A stretch of 64,000 nt of DNA from Talinum fruticosum (lineage: Eukaryota; Streptophyta; Magnoliopsida; Caryophyllales; Talinaceae). A program made the translations under genes and the position numbers. Of this stretch, positions 23,127 to 34,789 are shown piece after piece. Location of the stretch: NCBI GenBank assembly GCA_021018815.1, contig JAITYX010000025.1, positions 4,884,001-4,948,000 on the forward strand, read 5' to 3'. Below the pieces are notes generated by a model. It had not been told where the DNA came from and ran no database searches. It saw only the letters and a program-made list of their open reading frames with translations. Position 1 is the first letter of the stretch. The number at the start of each line of letters is the position of its first letter.

Positions 23127-24537
23127 TAATGTAGATTTTAATCATGTATATTGGGTTACGAAGATATTGAATAAGTAATATGTTAGTATGCATATATTCT
23201 TGTACATGCTTGATTTAGAGGTGGGATATTAACTCTAACACTAAGTGTTTGGCTATGAGTACATGGAAGAATGTGCCAGCATGAATGATTGAACTTGATT
23301 TTTGTCCTCAATGACTTTTTAACCAAACTCGATTTTCCGTTATTAGTTTTTAAGAGAGCTTGTTTACACAAAACGATCCTTAAGTATGATTTCGTCATAA
23401 TTGCTTTTCAAACTTAAATATGTGTTCCAAATAATTGAAACCGAGTTTAGAAGGGTGGCAAATTGTGCTATGTTTTCTATTGTGTAAACTAATTTGAGAC
23501 TGCTTTTGAAACGAGAATTGATGAGTGAATGTGTTGAAAATGGTTTGAATTGTTGTCGGGCTAAGGATTGTTTAGCATAGTGGAAGGGTTTCAACCGAGA
23601 TCCTTGCGTACCGTGGTACCCCAACAAGAGACTTCCAAGGAAGGGTTCTAACTGGGGTACTTGTGTATCAAGATGCCTAACCCGAGACTTCTAAGAGTTT
23701 CACTAGAACTTGGTCCCGAGAGTCCGAGTCAAGGGTCCCGCCCAAGAAACTACCCGAGATTTTCAGAATGATTTGTTGTTGTGTGTAGAACATGGTTGAC
23801 AAATAATTTTGAATTTGAAACTATGTAAGTTGAGTGTTGAATTTTACCTTTGTTTTGGTGCGAGTACTTGGTAGAAGCAAAGATGTGTAAACGTTTCAAT
23901 TTTTTGTGTTTTAAAGAAAGTTATGAAAATGAAAATGTAGTATTATGATATTAAATACCGTATGCTAGCATGTGTATTATTATGTAAAGTTGATTTCTGT
24001 TTGAAGAGTATAAGGCTAATCACTTAGAGGTTTAGTGCTCACCCCTACATATTTACTCTCCAGGTTGGAGGTAGTCCTTAAGGTGATTCATCTCGTACCT
24101 TTAGTATTCTGGAGCCACTTGCATTGACACTAGTTCCGAGTGGCACAAGATTGCTCAATGTGTGTTTTATGTGTTATAACTTGTAAATTAATTCACATAG
24201 TTTTCATAACCGTGTCATAGGCCAACTAGTTTACTTTTAAGTTTTCAATGCATATTGGTTGGACACCAGCATGTAGTTGTCGAGTTGTATACTATGAGCA
24301 TGTGGCTCGTTGAGTTTTATTAAGGTTTTGTGCATGACTTTAAACCTAGGGGATAAGCCATATTACAAACGGAACTCAACCGAAATTTTCAAAAAGTTTC
24401 AAGAAAAACTAAAAATTACCTATCCATTACCTTTAATCGGAAGCTAAAAACCAAACTCACACCTTAATTAGCCTTAGGGTTTCATTTCGAGGAACCCCGG
24501 CAATGTGATACTCCAATGGCAGGAGTGGGGTGTTACA
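23127..24537 (+). mobile_element. 5' LTR (3' part) of family A, copy 1
   Basis: Ends GGGGTGTTACA at 24537 and is collinear with 34790-35976, 50400-51357 and 55930-57005 (for example GATTTTAATCATG, TTTAGCATAGTGGAAGG, CTCACCCCTACATAT). Its first half is missing; a CACTA-type end abuts it. It is followed directly by a primer-binding site, so this is a 5' LTR. Confidence 0.82.
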
Positions 24538-26969
24538 TTTATGGTATTAGAGTATAGATTTTGGTGACCCTAAGTCTCGCATTGCACATAGTAGTCTAGA
24601 ATTCTTTGTTATGTGATAATATGATTCGTTTACGACAAGTATACGTGTGATGTTAAGTGGAACATTTCACTCATACATGTTTACCTACTTAACTTAGTTA
24701 AATTAGCCAACTTTAAATTACCCATTAAGGTGATATGCTAATAACTTGTGTGTGCTAAGTGTGTGACCGAGTGTGGCTGAATTTTTATTTCCGTTCCATT
24801 ATTCAATTGTTTTGTGATAGGGTTGTAGAGTCGTTAACCGAACTAGAGACCTATACCTCTAAGAAGTATACAAGTATTCAATTATGTATTAATTATCCTT
24901 ACATATATATCATTCTAGTGAGCTTATGTAATGTATAATTTATTTTAAGCCTTTGAAAGAGATAGAAGAAAAGGGATATGGTACACTAGCGTTTGTTATG
25001 TACTTATGATTCTATTCATTGATTTAGATGTTAAAGTTGTCTATTTTCTAGAATTTGTCGTTAAGGAGTGAATCAAATTGTCACGTCGTTGAATAGGATA
25101 CAGCTAAACAACTTAAGTGTTGAGGGATACTTATACATTTAGTGAGATGCTTCTAGATGAGTACATGTGAAAGTTTATGAACGAGAAATGCAAGCTATGG
25201 AGAGGAAATTAGTGAGAAAGACAACTTAGAAGATTTGTTATATCATTGATTGATTGGCTACTCCAAATGTAGGGAGTCTTTTCATGTTTATCAAAAAAGG
25301 ATAAGAGTGGAATTTATAAATTTCTTATGAGGTTAAATATAAATTCATATTTATTTCAAGCGGTAATAGTTGATTTGATAGTGCTGCATTCAGGAATTTT
25401 CCCTTCTCTTGGCTTGTGAACCTTGTGGTGGACAATGATAAATTGAATTCTCATTATTAGGAGTCCATTTTTAGTGATACCGGATCATGGTGGCCTCATT
25501 AGTTTCGTTGGAAGTTCAATGGGCTACTTTTTTTTAAAGGACTCTTGTCATGATTTAATTTAGCTGAAATCTAACTTGTTTTGGGAGAATTTCTTGTTTT
25601 TAGATAGGCTTATATCTAAAGATTACATTCAATGTTCTTTGCAAGTATGAAGTGTGCTAAGTCTAGGAAGCATTATTGGGATGGATCATGACATATGTTA
25701 GTCGTGACGGATGTTGATAAAGATTTTGTATGTTGCTTGCCTCATTTAGAAATGGAATATGGAAATTTTTACATTACTTGCGTGGTTCATTTGGTGTTCA
25801 TTTGTGTTCTTGGTGCTTATTGGAGTTAGCCATAAGTTATTTGGGAGTTAGATATATTTAAGTTTTACATAAAGATCTTAGGTTTGAACTTAACATCCAT
25901 AAAGGGGAAAGACTCGACATAAGGACTTCCTACTACCTATTATAGTTATTATGAGCTGTTTAATGTTCTTGTTGCTTAGGGTATAATCACATATAGTTTG
26001 CTGCCCTTGTGTTTTGACTTCGTTAAAATCGACAGTTTCATTCTATTTCGAGTTCCGTCAATTGTCATCTCTATTGTTGTTGCCTAGTAGGCATGTTGAC
26101 TTTACAATTTTAGGTACCTCATTACTATTGTGCATTGTGCTTGTCATTAATAGAACTATGGATAATTTGCTGAACTAGTTTGACCATAAACCCTATTTAG
26201 TTTTAGAAGATAGGAACCACGAATGTGATGTGAATGTGCATAATCGAAAACCCTATGATATATTTGGACTTAGTTAGCTTATGTTGCTAGGTTAGTATGT
26301 AAAAAAATGAGGGAATAACTAGTTTTTGTATTCCTTAGGATGAAATTGATTTAATGTGACTTCAATTACATGATTTGGTTTATGTTACTAAATTATTCGA
26401 CATGAAAAAATCCTTAAGTATCAAGTATATATCCATGCATAGCAAGAAAGTTAATGTATTTGTTGCTGACATATAGTTCGGACATTGGCGTTCACTTTAA
26501 AACAAGTCTTGAAACTGCAACTTACTAGCAAACTTTTTACCCTTTTCTTGTACAATTTACTCCTCAAGCCGTACAATTTAGTTAACGGACGTACGTAAAT
26601 GATGGTAGAGAAGAGGCTGGAACTTATTAAATCTTTAAATCTTTTAGAATGTACTTCGTTCACTTTGAAATTATTACAGTTCATATTTCATTAGATTGAA
26701 TTAGTGTTCTTGTTAAAAAACTTTTTTGAAAGCTACTTAAATGATATTTTGGATGTTAGATTTCAAGAAGGTTACAGTAATATATGTGAAGAGAACTTGC
26801 GTATGAAAGTGATCATGTTCGGAAATAGTTGTATGATTAAGTTATATAGGATATATTCTCTGTTAAGTAATACTAGTATGGTTTATATATCTATGCTTAT
26901 ACCTTACTTATTCTATATGTTATCATTTTGTACATATTTCGAGGATGAAATTATTTTAAGGGGAAAAAA
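24538..26969 (+). mobile_element. Non-coding interior of family A, copy 1
   Basis: TGGTATTAGAGT at 24542-24553 is a primer-binding site for initiator tRNA-Met. The interior of 2.4 kb ends with TTCGAGGATGAAATTATTTT and a purine tract (26957-26969). That tail is what remains of the pol C-terminus in related autonomous gypsy elements (GACGAAAT..AAGGGG). No gag, protease, RT or integrase is present. The layout is that of a non-autonomous LTR element (LARD type) that would depend on enzymes of a relative. It is collinear in both flanking parts with 35977-37235. Open frames at 26451-26684 and 26704-27006 are not recognised. Confidence 0.75.
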
Positions 26970-27240
26970 TCTACAACTCGTGATTTTTATTAAGGTGATT
27001 ATATAAGTTAAATAAATTAATTTATTTTAATTAAATAAATTAGATCGATTAATTACAATATACCTAATTATATATTTGACATAATATTACGTGTTACTAT
27101 TGTGGACGAAATAAATAAAGAGGTGTCCCGATTTTAAACATCGGAACGGAATTCGACTTATGTTAATGGGCCTCATAAATTTAATTAAAACCCAATGTGT
27201 TAACTCATGAGATGAAAATTAGGCTTACTCTTAATTTATT
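26970..27240 (+). mobile_element. Start of 3' LTR of family A, copy 1, truncated
   Basis: TCTACAACTCGTGATTTTTA aligns with TGTAATACCCGTAATTTTAT at 37236, and the following AT-rich 100 bp match. Similarity fades near 27100. An Athila-type gag begins near 27241, so the LTR is cut. Confidence 0.7.
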
Positions 27241-28171
27241 AGATTAGGGAGGGGAACTCTAAAATTGCTTTATGAATTTGGGTCCAAGTAGTGAATGTTG
27301 CAGGGGGTAGGTAATACAACCAATCTTTAGCCTCATCCTAAAGTGAAAAGGGAAAGGTTCTCAACTTAATTTAGTCTTGGGTGCTTCCCTCGGGTTACAT
27401 GGTGGAACATGCAATAATAAACTCATTGATATGACGATATGGGTCCTCATTAGACAATAGACCTGGCAAAACCGACTCAACCGAACGGGTCAACCCGAAC
27501 GACCGAAACCCAAACCGAACCGACATCCGAAACAGCTTGAACCGATTTTGACCCGAAACCGAAATGAACCGACCCGAACCGAACCGACCCGAAATGACCC
27601 GAACCGAAACCGACCCGAATGCAAAATGACCCGAACCGAAACCGAACCGAACCCAAAATGACCCGAACCGAATCGGATCCGAATCGATTTAACCCCAATA
27701 AAAGTGACCCAACCCACATTTTTTTGTTGGGTCTCTCGGGATGTACTTTAGTGCCTATAGTGGTACAATTTTGAATCGATTTTGACCCAAAAAGTGACCC
27801 GATTACGACTAGATCCGAAATTAACCCGAATCGAACCCGAACGAGATTGACCCGAAGTTGACCCGAACCGAAGTTGACCCGAACCGAAACCGAACGAACC
27901 CGAACGAGATCGACCGAAGTTTACCCGAACCGAAGTTGACCCGAACCCGAACCCTAACCGAACCCGAACAAGATTGACCCGAAGTTAACCCGAACCGAAC
28001 GAACCCGAACCGAATGACCCGATTGCCAGGTATACTAGACAATCCATGAAATTTAGGTAACATATTTAAAAATCCGGAATTTAGTTTTAGTGGTCGGTCT
28101 AATGCGAGATATGAGATAGGTAGAAGTTGTGTATCCAAGTTAGGTGCAGCAAGTTCATGTACGGTTGTCAT
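27241..28171 (-). pseudogene. Athila-type gag fragment, interrupted by a MITE
   Basis: On the - strand an ATG at 28171 opens MTTVHELAAPNLDTQ, then LKLNSGFLNMLPKFHGLS. The frame continues past the MITE (27459-28035) with NEDPYRHINEFIIACSTM, IKLRTFPFSL, DEAKDWLYYLPPATFTTW and a C-terminal fade near 27250. These are hallmarks of the gag domain of Athila/Tat-type Ty3/gypsy elements (PKFHGL, AKDWLYYLPP). Stops occur after CSTM and before DEAKDW. The gag C-terminus and everything downstream are replaced by the family A LTR. Confidence 0.88.
27459..28035. mobile_element. hAT-type MITE made of CCGAACC repeats, 577 bp
   Basis: The segment is bordered by a perfect 8-bp direct repeat TAGACAAT (27451-27458 and 28036-28043), the target-site length of hAT transposons. 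Its ends are inverted: ACCTGGCAA at 27461 and TTGCCAGGT at 28023-28031. The inside is mostly GACCCGAACCGAA-type repeats and has no transposase. Removing it and one TAGACAAT leaves the gag frame continuous. The Gly/Phe/Arg/Ser-rich open frames on the - strand are repeat translations. Confidence 0.9.
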
Positions 28172-28380
28172 CTTAATAATTTTAGAACTTACGAAACGAG
28201 AATCGAAATACTTACTTGGTTTCAACTTCGTCAAATGTATGCTCCTTGTAAAAAAAAAAAAAAAAAACTAACACAAACTATAAAAATAAAATACAAAATT
28301 CAAAATAAAATAGTAAATGTAGTAAATCGAAATGAGATAAAAACTAAAAACAATTATTTTCTCGCAACGGCTCCAAAATT
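28172..28380 (-). promoter_or_regulatory. Athila-type leader with primer-binding site
   Basis: TTTGGAGCCGTTGCGAG (28361-28377, -) matches the plant Athila/Tat primer site TGGCGCCGTTGCCGGGGA with several changes. It directly follows the LTR end at 28381. A poly-A run lies at 28251-28267. Confidence 0.75.
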
Positions 28381-30639
28381 TGTTAACTTGTCGTACAGAC
28401 CACAAATTAAACCACTACTTAGTCTAATAATAAACAATATAACAAATGGAAGTAGGGATCAAATCTAAGAGGAAAGATATAATAATATGGAAGCCTTAAT
28501 CTAATTAAATTTACTAATCTTTAAAACAAAATAAAAAAATATAAATTAGAAAATTGATATCTATAAATCACAGCAAATTATGTACTACTAAATAAATAAT
28601 TTATAAATAATAAAAAACTATAATAACCCAGAAATAGTTTTGTATATTTTTTGGAATAATTAAAACAGAAAACTAAAGCAGAAAATAAACTAATTTTAGA
28701 ACATATAATTAAATAAGTAAAATCCTGCACTAAATTAATTACGAAAATAAATACTAGAATTATCTAGAATATTAAAAACTAATTTTCTTGAGCTAACAAG
28801 ACCCTAAACTTACAAAAACAAAATTTAAAACCTAATTTATGAATTTATTTAATTAAAAATGTGTAGTAGTTAAATTCAAGAATTTAATCTGAAATATTAT
28901 CAAATCAATTCCAAAAATTATAAAGTTTAATCATGGAAAACTAGGACTTTATCTAAACTCTAAAAACAAATAAAACATGAAAAATAATAAAAGAAACTAT
29001 TTTAAAACTTATTTCTAACGAACCGACTAAAAAATGACAAAAATTAATAGAAAAATATTATGAAAATTAAAATATATAAAGACTCAAAATAAAATTAAAA
29101 TAAAAATAGTAAAACTAACCTAAAAGACTATTCTTGAAGGGGGAATAACGAAATTAATAATAAAAGATTATAAAATTGTAATAAAAAGTGACAAATTAAA
29201 GAAAACTACTAAAAAGCAAATAAATAATTATCAAAGATATCAAATTTATAAAAGCACTTAGTATAATATATATCCACCATACAAATTATTATTTATCATT
29301 AACACATAAATTGATTTAGTCATGAGTTAAACTATAGAAGACAACCACTAGCGGATCTTCCTTGTTTTTCCTTAGTTATTAGTTTACTTAGGCTTATCCC
29401 TAATATAAACCCTACTAATATTGACAACCCTAGCGCTAGCACTAGAATTTAATCAAATTATAGAACTAAGTATTTTACACCTAGTAACCAGTCTACTAGC
29501 AAATTGATTTAAAAAAGATCTATGATAATTGTCTAATTAAAAGAGATGGGTATGAGTCATCCATGATTAATTAAGGTGATACTTACATCTAATAAACCAA
29601 GCAAGTACGTACTTAAGCCCTTTAAACTATCATATGAATTTATATAAAATTAATTAGCATGCACTCTAATTAATTAGACATAAAAACATAAACGTTAAGA
29701 ACAAATTATCATAAAATCATGGATAAAATTACTAAGACAATAAACATCGAAACTTTGTTTCAAAATAACTAATTTGACATGGTTTCAAGTAAATTATACT
29801 AAGTATAAAAACTACTCAAACATAATATAAATTAGGACACATAAACTAAATAAAAATAACATTTTTAATATTAATCTAATAATAAAAATAGGGTCTTGAA
29901 AATAAACATTACAATAACAATAATAATACCAACATAATCCTTCCCATAGTGGTGATGATCAAGATGATGATAATGAATGAAGTAGGGCCGGTGATGAGGG
30001 CTGCGTGGAATTGAAGTGGTGAGATTATAAAAGAAGGGGTTCATGATGAAGATAGAAAAAGGTGATCAAGCGTGATTGTGAGATGATGATGATAAGGCTT
30101 CGAAGGGTGGCTTGAAGTTGGTGAGAAGCAAGGCGTGAGATGGAGAGGTGAGATGATGATGAAGCTGGTTGATTATGACGGTGATGAGGGACGTTAATGT
30201 GTTGGTGTGGAGGTGGTGATGGGTGTCAGGGCTGCGTGGGTGGAGAGGGAGAGAAGGGCTAATGGATGAACGACGTGATGATAAATAGAGGTAGGTTTTT
30301 TATCAAGAGGTGCGAGAGATGAAATATAAGATGAAGAGGAATCTAGTAGGTTTAGTAGTAAGAGTACGATTATTTCAATTTCCTTTTCAAATAAAACCTC
30401 ATAAAATAAATTCTCATAAAATAAATATTTTATGAGTCATTATTTTTGGACCGACTTCATATCCTTTCGTGAACGCTTGTCGATAGCTAAAAATCCACTT
30501 TTAATGTCTTCTCTTCTTTTCTCCATTTTATTTGATAATTACCTAAAAATAGACAAAATAGGATAAATTAGATAAAATAAACTATGTAATATAAACTTAA
30601 TAATAACTAAAAATATGCATAATTTACGAATTAAAAAAT
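28381..30639 (-). mobile_element. Athila-type LTR between a polypurine tract and a primer site
   Basis: AT-rich 2.2-kb segment with no ORF. On the - strand it begins after a polypurine tract (30640-30652) and ends TTAACA at 28381, followed by the primer-binding site. The outer few bases near 30620-30639 are uncertain. A GATGATG-rich, GC-richer block at 29940-30290 is its only compositional feature. Having a 3' element tail on one side and a 5' leader on the other, it joins two element units. Confidence 0.7.
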
Positions 30640-30652
30640 TCCCCCACACTTA
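30640..30652 (-). other. Athila-type polypurine tract
   Basis: On the - strand AAGTGTGGGGGAATT, the typical tract before Athila/Tat 3' LTRs. Confidence 0.75.
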
Positions 30653-31800
30653 GACTTTGGACGTCCTCTTGCACGTAAATCTAAGACTCGACCTAAAATT
30701 ACGTTTGCTCCTAAAAACACACATGAAACATAAAATATAGACTAGGGTTGCCTTGCTTCAAAAACAGTTTGATGAAAAGTTGTCTTTCCCAAGCAAGTGA
30801 AAAGCCCAAACATTAAATTGTCATCGGAGAGTTTATTCATCAGCCTCCCAATATCTCTTTTAATTAAGTAATAATAAATAATTATCCATCTTATTCAAAC
30901 ATGTACATACCGGTCAAGAGGTCTAAAAGATTTAGGATAGGAAAAATTAAGGTGTTGTATGGTTATAGAGAAGTCTGAATCAACAAATAACTCACTAAAA
31001 ACTGATAACAAACTTGCCTTGCAAACTTTTATTCCAACTTAATTTCTTTTTCTCTTTTTTTTCATTTTTTTCGAACTCCATTCAAGTACATATTCGAGGC
31101 CTATATAGGGTCTTAAAAATATAACACTCCCTGTCTCACACTCACCCAAATAGAGGTTCGGAGTTAACACTTTCTTTTCTTTTTTTTTTTTCCTCATTAG
31201 TGTGGTTCGAGTCATTGATCGGCCCAAAAGGGGCATGACACTCTCAGCATGGGTTACTCCATTTATAAAAGCTCAACTTGAGACCTAAACTTAAGGGGAA
31301 ATGGTGCCCAACCACCAACTCGGACCCATGGTAGTAAGTCGACATTTTTTTTATTGTTGGCATGTTTCGAGTTGGAAACGGCCTTTAATGGGGTTGACTC
31401 TTCCAACACAGGTCTTTTCTATATACAAGCTACTTAAGAGGAACAAGTGTCATACCACCTGAACCAATCTGTGTTGGTTAACCAACATATTCTAAACTTT
31501 AATAGGCAAGACAAGAAAAGTCAAATTTTCAATGAGTCATCTCGCTAAATTTAGTAGTCTAGTGAACGCTTTAAGTCAATTTATTGCCTCTATCACTGGT
31601 CATATTACATGATCAAGCCGACGTAAAAATTATGATTGTCTCTAATTGGAGAAATATATGAGGATCCACTCAAACAACTCGAATGATAATTAACATGCTC
31701 AAATTTCTCACTTACAAAGGGGAAAAAAATTATAAACAAAAAAATTTAAGCGAGTTAACCCAACATATATTCATGTTCATGCGTTTGTTTACAAGAAAGA
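30653..31800 (-). other. 3' non-coding tail of an upstream Athila-type unit
   Basis: No coding motif is found in about 1.1 kb leading into the polypurine tract. T-rich runs lie at 31050-31075 and 31170-31195. Plant Athila elements often have long non-coding tails here. The open frame 31039-31236 on the - strand is Lys-rich low complexity. Confidence 0.5.
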
Positions 31801-33206
31801 CACTAAAAAATAAATTTAAGTAAGTGGACCACTTTGATGAACTCTTCTTCTAACAGACTTCCGGACCTCTTCCTTAATTTTCGGTGCCCTTTCGGGTTTT
31901 ATCCTCCCGAGCTTCGCTTAACCGGCTTGGCGTCTTCATAAAGTGGAATTTTGTGTTCTCGCTATACTTGGATCTATCCCGAGCGAGTCTTTGTAGGACC
32001 ATGCAAAGACATCTATGAATTCCGTGAGGAGCGAAGTGAATTACTTCGCTCTTCTACATTCGAGTGTTTTCCAAATTTTGACCTCTTAGGATTGATCAAC
32101 TTATTAAATGATGAAATAAGTACATCGGACTCAAAAACAAAAATTATAGAATTGGAAATGACAGAACCGGAAGATAAACTAATAGAAATGACAAAAGAAA
32201 TAACAGCCCTAGTGCTAGACTCGGGAATAGGATGCTCTCCTAAGCTAACAAGCAAATTTGTGGCCCTCCTCGAGCATCAATCTAAGTAACATGCTTGGAC
32301 CCTTTGTCGATGTCGGTGATGAACGGATCAAACTACGACATTGACATGGCTTAGGACAGATATTGAAACTAAATTCGCCTCTAGGTTCTTCTCATATCTT
32401 AAAAGTAGACCAAAAATATTGCTCTCGACCATATTGATCTAGTCGGTAACGTGCCTCCATTTCCGAGTATATAGCAGTCACTAAAGACCTCCAAACCAGG
32501 TACCAGAATGCCCTTTTCTTTAAGGTAGTAAGGCTCAGGAAAGCCGTATTAAAGGAAATTGTCCCCTTGTTTCAGGAATTGCCCATTTAGGGTACTAGGA
32601 AAGGGCTTGATTGAACGAATTGTGTATAGTGCAGTCCTCCTAGTTTAAATTTCCCACTTGGCTTTAGCTATTTCCTTACAAAAGGTTGAAAGGCTAGCCC
32701 AAACTTATAGTTGTTGGCGGTGCAAGGGCTAGAAAGGTTGGGTGGTATGCCCTCGAAAATACCTCTTTATCCTAAGCATCGAATGTAGGCTAGGGTTACC
32801 ATAAGGATTGAACTTGAAAGGTGCTTCATCCTTATCTAAAGCAGACGATAGTATCAAACCCATAAAGCTCTTCGTCATCGACGTCATATTCAATTTTGAT
32901 GACAAACTCTTCGGAGCTGATAGTGGCACGTAGATTGTCCCCATTGACGGTTACAACCTAACCTTTGATGATCATCTTGACTTTTTTATGCAGTGTAAAG
33001 GCACTCGCTTGATAGTTGTATAGCCACGGACATCCTAATAGAAGGTTAAATGTAGTTAGGATGTCTAGAACTTGGAAATCAATGTTCTTTACTATAGGTA
33101 TAACATTGATTGGCGGGGTTATCATTCCTAGAACTATCCTTTTAGAATTATCATAGGCTCGGAGATAAACAGTTTGTTTAGAGATTTGTTGCTCTTTAAT
33201 ACATAA
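31801..33206 (-). pseudogene. Tat/Ogre-type pol: protease and start of RT
   Basis: On the - strand, from 33206 downward: QTVYLRAYDNSKR, then a retropepsin-like core IDFQVLDILTTFNLLLGCPW (about 33090-33030) and HKKVKMIIKG. Next a KFGLAFQP motif (about 32670) as in the linker of Tat/Ogre polyproteins, and then the N-terminus of RT: LLTEFIDVFAWSYKD (about 32020-31976), GIDPSIA, IKPERAPKIKEEV and FIKV-like residues to about 31810. Stops and frameshifts separate these. The upstream half is at 51358-52320; the two were one element before the family A insertion. Catalytic RT motifs are missing. The frameshift after GIDPSIA coincides with CGAG in place of CAG. Confidence 0.85.
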
Positions 33207-34789
33207 TCAGTAGGAACCACGGCCGAACCGGACCGGACCGGACCGAGCTTCCCCACGAATGCTTGGGGTAGGGTTTTAGAAAGAGGAAATAATGATTTTA
33301 GGGTTTTGAAGATGAGATTTATAAAGTGGGAATGAACCTTTTATTAAGATTTTTTAATCTTATTAAACCCGATTTAAAATGAATTAAAAAAAGTTTGATT
33401 GACGATTTTTATTAATCATTTTATTTTAGAAATTATTTTAAGAAGTCCCGAGATATTATCTCTTAACCGAAAAATATGAATTAGGGTTTTTGTTTCTGTC
33501 ATGAGGCTTTAGGGCAAAGCCGGTGTGAAAACACCGGTTTGGACCCGAGCCCGAGCCCCGCCTACCGACCACTCGGTGCAGCGGCAGCCTGCACCAAGTG
33601 GTGGCCGGCGTTGGCCGAGGACCAAGGCTAAAGAAATCAGCGTCGGCCTCCGGCTTGGCTTGCGAGATCCGAACATGTTTTCTTACATTGTTATCGTAAA
33701 TAGCCGGAAGCGATTAATACAAGTAAATCGAAAAGGGGGTCGTGACTTAGTTTTTAGGAGAGAAAAGCTAACAAAAATAAAATAAAATGCTCTCATAGTC
33801 TTAGTATGGAAAAACTCAAACTGAACGAGGCTAAAAATGACTCCATTGCTCTTTGAACCGAGAATGATATTCGGGGCGAGGGTACGAAACGTACGAATAA
33901 ACCTTTCCATTCCGCCCATCCGAAGATGACCATTACTAATCCGAGTAGTGAATTAAAATAACGCAACAAAAGCAAGCATGCAACTTGCGACAAGAATTAA
34001 AAGCAACCAAACATACTAAAGGAAAGCAAGAAAGAAAGCAAAAAAGCGAGAAGAAAAGAAAAGCGAAAAACAAAAAGATTTTATCGGGCGGGGAGGATTA
34101 AAAGCGATACATCGTTTATTCCACAATACGAAAAGCGATAAAGAAAGCATAAAATAAAATAAACTGTTAAAAATCGAATATGTGCCCTTAGGTTGTCCCA
34201 CTCGCTAATCTCGATCTCCGAATGCGACGATGGTGAATCAAGGAAGGCTTTTTGTGAGTTTGTGTGTAGGTAGGTAAAATGATGTATGATTGATGGAGGT
34301 CTCGAGTACGGATGTAGCAGGAGTGAGGAGTAGAATGTGAATATGCTTGAAAGGGACCAAGAGATAAAAATACGTAAAGGAGTATTCAGTAGCTCTTAGG
34401 AAAATTTCAGTAGAGTAATAGTGAGGGATGAGATATTGTGAGAATGAGAGCCAAGGCTCTCTACTTATAGGGAGATGCTAAGTCAAGGAAAAGACCTAGG
34501 GTTAGTTCGGCCAACCATCCGTAATAAGGTACAAAACCGGGCAAGATATTGTAAAGATTAAAACGGATAGAATCGAGAAGGGATAAGACCTGTTCATTAC
34601 GCCGGCCACAAAGGGATTTCTAAGGTTTCGTGCCCTAGCGTGCTTCCAATGCAGTCTCCGGGCAAAACGCAACATTCCACTTAAAATTTTTGGGTGGCGA
34701 GCGCCAGCTGTAGCAGACTTTCCATAAATGAAAAGTTTCAATTTTGAGCAGGTTTTTATTTTTGGCGAGTTTCAATTTTGGTACGGGAT
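33207..34789. mobile_element. Unassigned LTR-like segment
   Basis: This occupies the place of the left half of the family A 5' LTR but does not match it. It has CGGAC repeats (33228-33245), a perfect hairpin CCGGTGT-GAAA-ACACCGG (33520-33537), a GC-rich block (33530-33660) and a - strand TATA box CTATAAGTAG (34461-34470). Open frames here are short and unrecognised. It may be an LTR of a different element on the - strand. Confidence 0.45.

Noticed and set aside
27477..28234. Gly/Phe/Arg/Ser-rich open frames on the - strand
   Set aside because: Most of this is translation of the CCGAACC repeat of the MITE. Only the ends belong to the Athila gag.
31951..32289. 112-residue open frame on the + strand
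   Set aside because: Its first third is the complement of the Tat RT motif DVFAWSYKD on the - strand, which is the supported reading. The rest has no known family.
33520..33537. Perfect hairpin as a possible terminator
   Set aside because: No gene ends nearby and no T-run follows. In plant nuclear DNA it has no terminator meaning.
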